Part shown: in pieces, positions 9,053 through 16,618 of the stretch | Position numbering within the stretch: the stretch's first letter is position 1 | Layout: each line of letters starts with the position of its first letter | From: Massilia sp. ZL223 | Lineage (GTDB): Bacteria; Pseudomonadota; Gammaproteobacteria; Burkholderiales; Burkholderiaceae_D | Assembly (NCBI RefSeq): GCF_018119395.1 | Contig: NZ_JAGPWD010000028.1 | Location: forward strand, 1-64,000 | DNA: 64,000 nucleotides | Reading direction: 5' to 3' | Program-made: the position numbers and the translations under genes | Notes under the pieces: model-generated | The model's database searches: none | What the model saw: only the letters and a program-made list of their open reading frames with translations | What the model was told of the DNA's origin: nothing

Positions 9053-9622
9053 ATGAACCCGACCAACAGCCGCATCCGGCGCCTGAACCGCAGCACCCTG
9101 GGAAAACTGGTGGTGGTGGCGGTGATGATGTTCGGTTTCGGCTACGCGCTGGTGCCGATGTACCGCCAGATCTGCGAGGTGCTCGGCATTAACGTGCTGA
9201 CCCAGAAGGACGGCTTCGTGGAGGCGCCGACGAACACCCAGGTCGACCGTTCGCGCCGCATCACGATCGAGCTGGACGGCAATGCGCAGGGGCCGTGGCG
9301 TTTCCGCCCGACCCAGCGCAGCATCGAGGTGCATCCGGGCGAGCTGACCACGGTCGTGTACGAGGTGGTCAACACGCAGGCGAGGGTGGTCAAGGCGCAG
9401 GCGATTCCGAGCTACGCGCCGCAGTCCGCCACGCCGCACTTCAAGAAGGTCGATTGCTTCTGCTTCCAGGAGCAGACCCTGAAGGCGAACGAGGCGCGCC
9501 AGATGCCGGTGGTGTTCTTCATCGATCCGGCGCTGCCGCGCGAAGTGAAGAACATCACGCTGTCGTACACGTTCTTCGAGATCGGCGGCATGAGCGGCGT
9601 GAAAACCGTGGCGGCGAAGTAA
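9053..9622 (+). CDS. ctaG: Cytochrome c oxidase assembly protein CtaG/Cox11 (CuB chaperone)
   Basis: Membrane-anchored copper chaperone that inserts CuB into subunit I. One N-terminal helix (about residues 19-38) is followed by a periplasmic immunoglobulin-like domain with the copper-binding CFCFQEQ motif near residue 140. Its 189 residues are normal for the family. It sits between coxA and coxC, with closely spaced neighbours on both sides. Confidence 0.95.
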   Translation: MNPTNSRIRRLNRSTLGKLVVVAVMMFGFGYALVPMYRQICEVLGINVLTQKDGFVEAPTNTQVDRSRRITIELDGNAQGPWRFRPTQRSIEVHPGELTTVVYEVVNTQARVVKAQAIPSYAPQSATPHFKKVDCFCFQEQTLKANEARQMPVVFFIDPALPREVKNITLSYTFFEIGGMSGVKTVAAK

Positions 9623-9631
9623 GGAGCAGGC

Positions 9632-9841
9632 GTGGACGAGAAACCGCACCAGCGCAAGGCCAGCTTCCTTGCCACGATGAAGGCAGTGTTCTGGTCCTTC
9701 TTCGGAGTGCGCAAGCGCCGCGACTATGAGAGCGATGCGGCGAACCTGAACCCGGTGCATGTCATCATCGCCGGGCTGATCGGAGCGGCGCTGTTCATCG
9801 GCCTGCTCCTGCTGGCGGTCAGGTTCGCGGTGTCGCAGTAA
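9632..9841 (+). CDS. DUF2970 single-helix membrane protein
   Basis: A 69-residue protein starting at GTG, preceded by AAGGAG at the end of ctaG. The basic, charged N-terminal half includes the segment AVFWSFFGVRKRRDYE, typical of DUF2970, and is followed by NPVHVIIAG and a C-terminal transmembrane helix. The family is found in betaproteobacterial cox operons. Its function is unknown; a role in oxidase assembly or stability is inferred only from location. Confidence 0.8.
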   Translation: MDEKPHQRKASFLATMKAVFWSFFGVRKRRDYESDAANLNPVHVIIAGLIGAALFIGLLLLAVRFAVSQ

Positions 9842-9891
9842 AGGAATCAAGGCGATCACGTTATGGGAACACGACCGATAACGCCTGAGTC

Positions 9892-9920
9892 GTCATCCCG
9901 GCGGAGGCCGGGATCCAAGT
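9892..9920 (+). repeat. 29-nt dispersed palindromic repeat, copy 1
   Basis: Short interspersed palindrome whose core TCCCGGC..GCCGGGA can form a hairpin; the unit ends in CCAAGT. It lies between the DUF2970 gene and coxC. Two related copies occur after coxC. It resembles the REP-like elements common in GC-rich proteobacterial genomes. Confidence 0.7.
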
Positions 9921-9968
9921 GATAAGAACTACCCGACAATTCAAAAGAGTTTGATTGAGGAGATAAAG

Positions 9969-10850
9969 ATGAGTTCGCCAACGACTTCGCCAGTGGGTTC
10001 GCCGCACAGCGCACCTTACTACTACGTGCCTGGCCCATCGCGCTGGCCTATGCTTGCCGGCATTTCGATGCTGGTCACCATGGCCGGCGCCTCGGGCTGG
10101 GTCAACAGCCTGCCCTGGGGCCCGGCGGTCTGCCTGGTCGGCATCGTCGCCATGCTGATGGTGCTGTATTTCTGGTTCGGCGACGCCATCGGCGAATCCG
10201 AAGGCGGCATGTACAGCAAGCGCATCGACGTGTCCTATCGCTGGTCGATGAGCTGGTTCATTTTCTCCGAAGTGATGTTCTTCGGCGCTTTCTTCGGCGC
10301 GCTGTTCTACGCCCGTGCGGTGACCATGCCCTGGCTGTCGGACCTGGACCACAAGTTCATCTGGCCGGACTTCGCACCGGTCTGGGGCAACACCGGCCCG
10401 GCGGGCGTGGTGGACAACTTCCAGACCATGGGCCCGTTCCCGATCCCGACCATCAACACCGCGCTGCTGCTGCTGTCGGGCGTGACCCTGACCATCTCGC
10501 ACCACGCGCTGCGCGCCGGCCACCGCTCGAAGACTGCGTTCTGGCTGTTCGCCACCATCCTGCTGGGCGCGATCTTCATGGGCTTCCAGGTCTATGAATA
10601 CATGCACGCCTACCAGGAACTGAACCTGAAGCTCACCTCGGGCATCTACGGCTCGACCTTCTTCATGCTGACCGGTTTCCACGGCTTCCACGTGACCATG
10701 GGCGCGATCATGCTGTCGGTGATCCTGTACCGTGTGCTGAAAGGGCACTTCACGGCGGAGAATCACTTCGGTTTCGAAGGTGCGGCGTGGTACTGGCACT
10801 TCGTGGACGTGGTGTGGCTGGGCCTGTACGTGGTGGTGTACTGGCTGTAA
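9969..10850 (+). CDS. coxC: Cytochrome c oxidase subunit III
   Basis: Third core subunit of the aa3-type oxidase, 293 residues with seven predicted transmembrane helices. Family features include WPMLAGISML near the start, the conserved FIFSEVMFFGAFFGALFYAR segment (helix III lipid-binding acidic residue) and the final GFHGFHVTMG and WYWHFVDVVWLGLYVVVYW blocks. The ATG is chosen because GAGGAG lies 6 bases upstream; a TTG 18 bases earlier is less likely. A terminator follows. Confidence 0.95.
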   Translation: MSSPTTSPVGSPHSAPYYYVPGPSRWPMLAGISMLVTMAGASGWVNSLPWGPAVCLVGIVAMLMVLYFWFGDAIGESEGGMYSKRIDVSYRWSMSWFIFSEVMFFGAFFGALFYARAVTMPWLSDLDHKFIWPDFAPVWGNTGPAGVVDNFQTMGPFPIPTINTALLLLSGVTLTISHHALRAGHRSKTAFWLFATILLGAIFMGFQVYEYMHAYQELNLKLTSGIYGSTFFMLTGFHGFHVTMGAIMLSVILYRVLKGHFTAENHFGFEGAAWYWHFVDVVWLGLYVVVYWL

Positions 10851-10872
10851 GCGGTAAGGATTGAAATTGATG

Positions 10873-10905
10873 GGGACGGTCGTTGCTGGCCGTCCCTATT
10901 GTTTT
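10873..10905 (+). terminator. Intrinsic terminator after coxC
   Basis: A 7-bp stem (GGGACGG/CCGTCCC) with a 10-nt loop is followed directly by TATTGTTTT. It lies 23 bases past the coxC stop and should end the coxB-coxC transcript. Confidence 0.7.
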
Positions 10906-10945
10906 CAGGCTGCGGGTGGTGGAAGCGGTAGAGGTTGGCGTGCAA

Positions 10946-10974
10946 ACTTGGGTTCCGGCCTTCGCCGGAACGAC
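10946..10974 (-). repeat. 29-nt dispersed palindromic repeat, copy 2
   Basis: Inverted copy of the element at 9892-9920, with the ACTTGG end first and the core TTCCGGC..GCCGGAA. The changes are compensatory in the stem (A/T for C/G pairs on both arms), which suggests selection for pairing. Confidence 0.65.
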
Positions 10975-11050
10975 GTGCTAAAGCAGCGTATCGAGGCTTA
11001 AGCCGTCAGTCCGCAGCCGAGAAACCGTCGCACGCGCCACTGGCGCCTAC

Positions 11051-11078
11051 GACTCCCGGCGAAGGCCGGGACCCAAGT
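11051..11078 (+). repeat. 29-nt dispersed palindromic repeat, copy 3 (28 nt)
   Basis: Third member of the family, core TCCCGGCGAAGGCCGGGA and CCAAGT end, in the same orientation as copy 1. With copy 2 it fills much of the 248-bp gap between coxC and the next gene; no coding sequence is seen in that gap. Confidence 0.65.
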
Positions 11079-11098
11079 CGGCAGCGTACCGATACGGC

Positions 11099-11299
11099 TT
11101 AACGAATCCCCGTCGGCGCAATCCACCCCATCTTGTACGCAGCAAGCAGGCAAAGAAACAAGGTAATCGACAAGCCCACCCGCATCGCCAGCGCATTCAC
11201 GGTGCGGTTGCTGCGGCCCTTGTCGCGCATCAGGAAGAACAGGGCCGACCCCAGGCTGGCAAGGATCAGGATGAAGGCGATGGCAACAAAGAGTTTCAT
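11099..11299 (-). CDS. Twin transmembrane protein (DUF2909 type)
   Basis: A 66-residue protein of two hydrophobic helices (about residues 3-24 and 40-58) joined by a charged loop MRDKGRSNRTVNALAMR. Proteins of this size and layout, annotated as twin transmembrane protein or DUF2909, occur between coxC and SURF1 in many Burkholderiales. It is on the opposite strand to its neighbours and divergent from SURF1. Its role is unknown. Confidence 0.75.
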   Translation of the reverse strand: MKLFVAIAFILILASLGSALFFLMRDKGRSNRTVNALAMRVGLSITLFLCLLAAYKMGWIAPTGIR

Positions 11300-11332
11300 G
11301 GGTGGCCCGGGAAAGGTTGAGGCACCATTGTA

Positions 11333-12073
11333 ATGCGGATCGCCTTCCATTTTCGCCTCATTCCTTTCATTGCGGCACTGGTTGTCGCCGCCATCGGCAT
11401 CCTGCTCGGCAACTGGCAGCAGGGCAGGGCGGCCCAGAAAACCGAGCTGCAGGCGCGCCTGGCGGCCCGTAGTGCCGAGCCACCGCTCGTGCTCGGTCCC
11501 GCCGCAGCTGCCGCGCCGTCCTCCGATACGGCCCAGCTGGAATTCCGCCGCATCCGCATGAGCGGCGAATTCGTCTCCAACTGGCCCGTCTTCCTTTCCA
11601 ACCGCCCGATGAACGGCCAGCCCGGCTATGTCCTGGCCATGCCGTTTAAAATAGCGGGCGCCGGCACGCATGTGCTGGTGCTGCGCGGCTGGCTGCCGCG
11701 CCAGGCGGAATACGGCAAGCTGCCGCCGTTCTCCACGCCGGCGGGCCTGGTCACCGTGGAGGGCCAGGTGGTCGCCTCGGCCGGCAAGGTGATGGAGCTG
11801 GGTGGCGGGCAGGCGCTCAAGCCGGGCGAGCTGGTGCAGAACCTGGCGCCGCAGGACCTGGCGCGCGCCAGCGGACTGCCGCTCGCACCTTTCCTGGTGC
11901 AGCAGACGGCTCCCGCCGCACCAGGCGACAAGCTGGCGCGCGACTGGCCGCTGCCATCCAGCGGCATCGACAAGCATCGCGGCTACGCCTTCCAGTGGTA
12001 TGCGCTGGCGGCCATGGCCATTCTCTTTTTTGTGATAACGGGATTTCGAAGTGGTTCAAAAAAACGTGATTGA
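11333..12073 (+). CDS. SURF1 family cytochrome oxidase biogenesis protein
   Basis: Inner-membrane protein of 246 residues that helps heme A insertion and assembly of cytochrome c oxidase. It has the SURF1 plan: an N-terminal helix (about 8-25), a large periplasmic domain and a C-terminal helix (about 222-240). The RGWLPR segment after the central strand and HRGYAFQWYALA before the last helix are family marks. It overlaps the following gene by about 23 bp, which implies translational coupling. Confidence 0.92.
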   Translation: MRIAFHFRLIPFIAALVVAAIGILLGNWQQGRAAQKTELQARLAARSAEPPLVLGPAAAAAPSSDTAQLEFRRIRMSGEFVSNWPVFLSNRPMNGQPGYVLAMPFKIAGAGTHVLVLRGWLPRQAEYGKLPPFSTPAGLVTVEGQVVASAGKVMELGGGQALKPGELVQNLAPQDLARASGLPLAPFLVQQTAPAAPGDKLARDWPLPSSGIDKHRGYAFQWYALAAMAILFFVITGFRSGSKKRD

Positions 12074-12707
12074 CTCCGGCGTGACCGATCCCGCCAAGGC
12101 ACGCAGCGTCGGACGCTGGAAACTGCTCCTCGTGCTGTTCGTGTGCGCCTCGCCGCTGATCGCTTCCTACCTGACTTACTACGTCTTCAAGCCGGAAGGA
12201 CGCACCAACTACGGCGCCATCCTCGATCCGCGCAACTACCCGATCCCCAAGCTGGCGTCGACCACGCTCGAGGGCCAGCCGCGCACGCTGGAACAGATGT
12301 CGGGCAAGTGGCTCATGGTCAGGGCCGGTGGCGGCGAATGTCATCAAGCCTGCCAGGAGCAGCTGCACGCCATGCGCCAGTGGCGCCTCATGCAGGGCAA
12401 GAACATGGACCGCATGCAGCGCGTCTGGCTCGTCCTCGACGACAAGCCCGTGGATACCGCGGCGCTGCGCCGCTACAAGGACGCCGAGGGCCAGGACGTC
12501 GACCTGCTCGAGGGTGTGACCTTGCTGCGCGCCCCGGCCGACGCGGTCGGCAAATGGCTGCCTGCCGAGTCCGGCACCGGCGCAAGCGACCACGTCTACC
12601 TGATCGACCCGCTCGGCAACCTGATGATGCGCTTCCCCAAGGACCCTGATACCCGCAAGGTCTACAAGGACCTCGCCAAACTGCTCAAGGCCTCGGCGAT
12701 CGGATAA
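12051..12707 (+). CDS. SCO-like membrane-anchored thioredoxin-fold protein of the cox cluster
   Basis: A 218-residue protein with one N-terminal helix (about 24-42) and a periplasmic domain. The GGECHQACQEQLHAMRQ segment keeps a C-x3-C pair at the place where SCO proteins bind copper, and HVYLIDPLGNLMMRFP resembles the SCO strand carrying the conserved Asp-Pro. The rest is divergent from SCO1. Annotated relatives are hypothetical or cytochrome c oxidase accessory proteins. A copper or thiol role is inference. The GTG start overlaps SURF1; another GTG lies 15 bases downstream. Confidence 0.75.
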   Translation: MVQKNVIDSGVTDPAKARSVGRWKLLLVLFVCASPLIASYLTYYVFKPEGRTNYGAILDPRNYPIPKLASTTLEGQPRTLEQMSGKWLMVRAGGGECHQACQEQLHAMRQWRLMQGKNMDRMQRVWLVLDDKPVDTAALRRYKDAEGQDVDLLEGVTLLRAPADAVGKWLPAESGTGASDHVYLIDPLGNLMMRFPKDPDTRKVYKDLAKLLKASAIG

Positions 12708-12712
12708 CGCAG

Positions 12713-13876
12713 ATGCAAGCTTCCTCGATACTGCGGCTGGCCGCGATGGGCTTGCTGGTCGCCAGCCTGCCGCTGGCCATGGTCTGGATGTCTGCCGACG
12801 CCAACAAGTACCGCAAGCTGGTCTGGGTGGCGGTCTTCCTCACCTTCGACCTGATCGTCTTCGGCGGCTTCACCCGCCTGACCGATTCCGGCCTGGGCTG
12901 CCCGGACTGGCCGGGCTGCTACGGCATGGCCAATCCCTTCCTGGCGCACGAGGAGATCGCCGCCGCCGAAGCGGCGATGCCGACCGGCCCGGTGACCGTG
13001 GTCAAGGCCTGGATCGAGATGATCCACCGCTACCTGGCGATGGGCATCGGCGTGATCATCATGGCGCTGCTGTTCACCTCCATCATGCAATGGCGCCGCA
13101 CCCGCAACCAGGCCTTCAAGCCGGCCATGCCGCTGGCGCTGTTCGTGTTCGTCTGCATCCAGGGCGCCTTCGGCGCCTGGACCGTCACCCTCAAGCTGCA
13201 GCCGGTCATCGTCACCATCCACCTGCTGCTGGGCATGGCCCTGCTGGCCATGCTGACCTGGCTGGGCGGACGCGAGGACTTCCTGATCAAGCCGAAGGCC
13301 ATTTCGGGCGGCGCCACCATCGCCCCGGCGGTGCTGCGCCAGCTGCGCACCCTGGCGCTGCTGGCCGCCGCCGCCGTGGCCGTGCAGATCGCTTTGGGCG
13401 GGTGGGTAAGCACTAACTATGCAACCCTGGCCTGCGACGAATTCCCCTTGTGCGACGGCCAGGTGGTGCCGCCAATGGACTTCGAGCACGGCTTCCACCT
13501 GTGGCGCGAGCTGGGCAAGACCGCCGCCGGCCACTACCTGCCGTTCACGGCCCTGGTGGCGATCCATTGGGTACACCGCATGTCCGCAATCGTGGTCACG
13601 CTGGTGCTGGGCTTCGCGATATGGAAGGCCTTGCCGCACGCCAGCCTGCGCCCGACGGCGCAACGCCTGGCCCTGGTGCTGGCGGTCCAGCTGTTCACGG
13701 GCGTCGCCACGGTCTACTTCGATTTCCCGCTGGCCATCGCGGTCCTGCATAACGCCGGGGCGGCCCTGCTGGTACTGCTGGTGACCATGTTAAACTACCG
13801 GGTGAAATTCCAACTCGACATGGCCGGCGGCGCCACGGCACGATCGTCCGCCGCCATAGCACGCACCCGGCGCTGA
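12713..13876 (+). CDS. ctaA: Heme A synthase (Cox15/CtaA)
   Basis: Eight-helix membrane enzyme that oxidises the methyl group of heme O to give heme A for the oxidase. The family signature GGFTRLTDSGLGCPDWPGC is near residue 55. Paired heme-ligand histidines appear in EMIHRYLAMG and in AIHWVHRMSA, and a cysteine pair is seen in the loop ATLACDEFPLCDG. The 387-residue length is usual for the proteobacterial form. It starts 5 bases after the preceding gene. Confidence 0.95.
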   Translation: MQASSILRLAAMGLLVASLPLAMVWMSADANKYRKLVWVAVFLTFDLIVFGGFTRLTDSGLGCPDWPGCYGMANPFLAHEEIAAAEAAMPTGPVTVVKAWIEMIHRYLAMGIGVIIMALLFTSIMQWRRTRNQAFKPAMPLALFVFVCIQGAFGAWTVTLKLQPVIVTIHLLLGMALLAMLTWLGGREDFLIKPKAISGGATIAPAVLRQLRTLALLAAAAVAVQIALGGWVSTNYATLACDEFPLCDGQVVPPMDFEHGFHLWRELGKTAAGHYLPFTALVAIHWVHRMSAIVVTLVLGFAIWKALPHASLRPTAQRLALVLAVQLFTGVATVYFDFPLAIAVLHNAGAALLVLLVTMLNYRVKFQLDMAGGATARSSAAIARTRR

Positions 13877-13903
13877 TCGCGCCGCAGCGAGAGCAGTGAA
13901 CAC

Positions 13904-13925
13904 GCGGCGCCGAAGCCGGCGCCGC
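13904..13925 (+). other. Hairpin between ctaA and ctaB
   Basis: Perfect 8-bp stem GCGGCGCC/GGCGCCGC with a 6-nt loop in the 62-bp spacer. There is no T run, so it is not a standard terminator; it could tune relative expression or protect mRNA ends. Confidence 0.35.
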
Positions 13926-13938
13926 AGCAAGACCTAAA

Positions 13939-14835
13939 TTGATGACAACCCAGACAGCCATCCACAAAAGCCCGAGCCGGTTCTCGCAGTACTGGACCCT
14001 CACCAAGCCGCGCGTCACCCAGTTGGCGGTGTTCTGCGCGGTAATCGGGATGTTCCTCGCCACCGACCGTTTCCCGGGCTGGCAGGTCCTGATCGCCGGT
14101 ACCGCCGGGATCTGGCTGCTGGCGGGCGCCGCCTTCGCGGTCAATTGCCTGGTCGAGGCCGAGATCGACGCGCGCATGGCCCGCACGGCGCGCCGCGCCA
14201 CCGCCATGGGCGAACTGAGCCAGACCCAGACCATATTGTTCTCCGCCCTGATCGGCGGCCTGGGCATGTGGATCCTGTACGCCTTCGTCAACCCGCTGAC
14301 GATGTGGCTGACCTTCGTCACCTTCGTCGGATACGCCTTCATCTACACCCTCCTGCTCAAGCCGAATACCCCGCAAAACATCGTGATCGGCGGCCTGTCC
14401 GGCGCCATGCCGCCCGCCCTGGGCTGGGCCGCGGTGGCGGGCGAGGTGCCGATGCAGGCCTGGCTGCTGGTCCTGATCATCTTCATGTGGACGCCGCCGC
14501 ACTTCTGGGTGCTGGCCATGTACCGCCGCGACGACTATGCCCGTTCCGGCCTGCCGATGCTGCCGATTACCCACGGCATGCGCTTCACCGGCCTGCAGGT
14601 GTGGCTGTACACGGTGGCCCTGGCCGCCACCACCTTGCTGCCTTTCGCGGTGGGCATGAGCGGCCTGATCTACCTGGCGGCCGCCGTCGTGCTCAATGCG
14701 ATCTTCCTGCGCCACTCCTGGCGCGTGCACCGCCACTACAGCGACATGGCGGCGCGCAAGACCTTCACCTGGTCGATCGTCTACCTCTCGCTGCTGTTCG
14801 CGGCGCTGCTGGTCGACCATTACTTCCGGTTCTGA
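13939..14835 (+). CDS. ctaB: Protoheme IX farnesyltransferase (heme O synthase)
   Basis: UbiA-family polytopic enzyme that adds a farnesyl group to heme B, making heme O, the substrate of the upstream ctaA product. The first prenyl-diphosphate motif is seen as [18 protein letters not shown] (about 70-87), and the [20 protein letters not shown] segment is the second conserved loop. The 298 residues give nine predicted helices. It belongs with ctaA and SCO1 in the oxidase cofactor part of the cluster. Confidence 0.95.
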   Translation: MMTTQTAIHKSPSRFSQYWTLTKPRVTQLAVFCAVIGMFLATDRFPGWQVLIAGTAGIWLLAGAAFAVNCLVEAEIDARMARTARRATAMGELSQTQTILFSALIGGLGMWILYAFVNPLTMWLTFVTFVGYAFIYTLLLKPNTPQNIVIGGLSGAMPPALGWAAVAGEVPMQAWLLVLIIFMWTPPHFWVLAMYRRDDYARSGLPMLPITHGMRFTGLQVWLYTVALAATTLLPFAVGMSGLIYLAAAVVLNAIFLRHSWRVHRHYSDMAARKTFTWSIVYLSLLFAALLVDHYFRF

Positions 14836-14891
14836 CCGGGTTCCGGCCCGATTTTTACCGGCTCCCGGCCGGTACCGACATGAGGTTTGCT

Positions 14892-15521
14892 ATGAAGCGG
14901 TTTGCCATGAAGCGACTCCTGACCATCCTGATACTGGCCGCGGCGACGGTACTGGCCGCCGGCTGCGACAAGATCGCCGACCGGGCCGGCGGCAAGACGG
15001 CCGCCTTCAACAATGTCGACGTGACCGGGCTCGACTACGCCAAGGGCTTCTCGCTGGTCGACCATACCGGCAAGCCGCGCACCCTGCAGGACTTCCGCGG
15101 CAAGCTGGTGGTGCTGTTCTTCGGCTATACCCAATGCCCCGACGTGTGCCCGACCACGATGGCCGAAATGGCCGCCGTGCTGAAGGAACTCGGCCCCGCC
15201 GCCGACGAAGTGCAGGTGCTGTTCGTGACCCTCGACCCCGAGCGCGACACCCAGGAACTGCTGGCCAGTTACGTGCCCGCTTTCGACAAGCGCTTCCTGG
15301 GCCTGCGCGGCAGCCTGGAAGACACCGCGCGCACGGCCAAGGAATTCAAGGTTTTCTTCAGCAAGGTGCCGGGCGCCGGGTCGGAAAACAGCGCGGGCAG
15401 CTACACCATCGACCACACCGCCGGCAGCTATGTGTTCGACCGCGAAGGCAAGGTGCGCCTGTTCCTGCGCCACGGCCAGGGCCCGGCGCCCATCGCGCAC
15501 GACCTGCGCCAGCTGTTATGA
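14892..15521 (+). CDS. SCO1/SenC copper chaperone lipoprotein
   Basis: Periplasmic lipoprotein delivering copper to the CuA centre of subunit II. A lipobox (VLAAGC) ends the signal peptide. The thioredoxin-like domain has the copper motif CPDVCP and the distal His in YTIDHTAGSY. Three possible starts lie close together (14880, 14892, 14907). The middle one is chosen because GAGGT sits 5-6 bases upstream. The head contains a near repeat (MKRFAMKRLL), apparently a small local duplication. The protein is 209 residues from this start. Confidence 0.92.
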   Translation: MKRFAMKRLLTILILAAATVLAAGCDKIADRAGGKTAAFNNVDVTGLDYAKGFSLVDHTGKPRTLQDFRGKLVVLFFGYTQCPDVCPTTMAEMAAVLKELGPAADEVQVLFVTLDPERDTQELLASYVPAFDKRFLGLRGSLEDTARTAKEFKVFFSKVPGAGSENSAGSYTIDHTAGSYVFDREGKVRLFLRHGQGPAPIAHDLRQLL

Positions 15522-15550
15522 TGGCGTAAATACCAACTCCCATCGAAGGC

Positions 15551-16606
15551 ATGGAACAAGCTCAGGGCAGGAACTACACCCGTATCGCCATTGTCGTCCT
15601 GCTGACGCTGGGCTGCCTCTACGTTCTTAAACCCTTCCTCGCCGCGATCCTGTTCGCGGCCGCCGTCGTCATCTCTTCCTGGCCGCTCTACCTGCGCCTG
15701 CTGCGCGCCATGCGCGGCCGCCGCAGCCTGGCGGCCTTGACGATGACGCTGACCCTGACCTTCCTGGTCATCTTCCCGCTGTCGATGGTCGCCTACAACC
15801 TGGCCGACGACGTCGCCCGCGGTTTCGAAGAGCTGCGCAGCCTGGTCGAGCACCGCGAGCTGGTGCCGCCGTCCTGGCTGCGCGAGATTCCGCTGGTGGG
15901 CGAGTCGGTCGACACCTACCTGCGCCAGCTGATCGCCAGCCGCGAGCGCATGGTGGAACTGGCCCAGCGCATGGTGGAGCCGGCGCGCCGCTGGCTGCTG
16001 GCCGGCGGCATCATGCTCGGCACCGGCGTGATGCAGATGAGCCTTGCGGCCTTCGTCAGCTTCTTCTTCTACCGCGACGGCAACGCGCTGCTCGACGTGA
16101 TCGCCGTGACCATGAAGAAGGTCATGGGCGAGGGCGCCGAATCGGTGCAGCACACCGTCAGCCAGACGGTGCGCGGCGTGATGTACGGCCTGCTCGGCAC
16201 CGCGCTGGCCCAGGCCATCGTGGCGGCGATCGGCTTCTTCATCGCCGGGGTGCCGGCCGTGCCCCTGCTGTCGGTGCTGGTGTTCCTGTCCTCGCTGGTG
16301 CCGGTGGGCCCGCCGCTGGTGTGGGGCGGGGCGGCGCTGTGGCTGTTCGCGCAGGGCGAAACCGGCTGGGCCATCTTCATGGCGGTCTGGGGCGCCCTGT
16401 TGATCAGCGGCGTCGACAACGTGGTGCGCCCGATGCTGATCAGCCGCGGCAGCAGCCTGCCTTTCCTGCTCACCCTGCTCGGCGTGCTGGGCGGGGTGAT
16501 CGCCTTCGGCTTCGTCGGCATGTTCATCGGCCCGGTCCTGCTGGCGGTCGGCTATTCCCTGATGAGCGAGTGGACCGGCACCAAGGACCAGATCGTCAAG
16601 CAGTAG
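15551..16606 (+). CDS. AI-2E family transporter (PerM/UPF0118 permease)
   Basis: Polytopic membrane protein of 351 residues with the family layout: two N-terminal helices, a hydrophilic extracytoplasmic region, then a cluster of helices including PLLSVLVFLSSLVPVGPPLVWGG and the GxxGxxIGPVLLAVG ending. Members export autoinducer-2, act as sodium/proton antiporters or are uncharacterised, so the substrate is not predictable here. It lies 29 bases after SCO1 and may be read from the same transcript. It converges with the histidine kinase gene. Confidence 0.88.
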   Translation: MEQAQGRNYTRIAIVVLLTLGCLYVLKPFLAAILFAAAVVISSWPLYLRLLRAMRGRRSLAALTMTLTLTFLVIFPLSMVAYNLADDVARGFEELRSLVEHRELVPPSWLREIPLVGESVDTYLRQLIASRERMVELAQRMVEPARRWLLAGGIMLGTGVMQMSLAAFVSFFFYRDGNALLDVIAVTMKKVMGEGAESVQHTVSQTVRGVMYGLLGTALAQAIVAAIGFFIAGVPAVPLLSVLVFLSSLVPVGPPLVWGGAALWLFAQGETGWAIFMAVWGALLISGVDNVVRPMLISRGSSLPFLLTLLGVLGGVIAFGFVGMFIGPVLLAVGYSLMSEWTGTKDQIVKQ

Positions 16607-16618
16607 GGCGTGCGGCCC

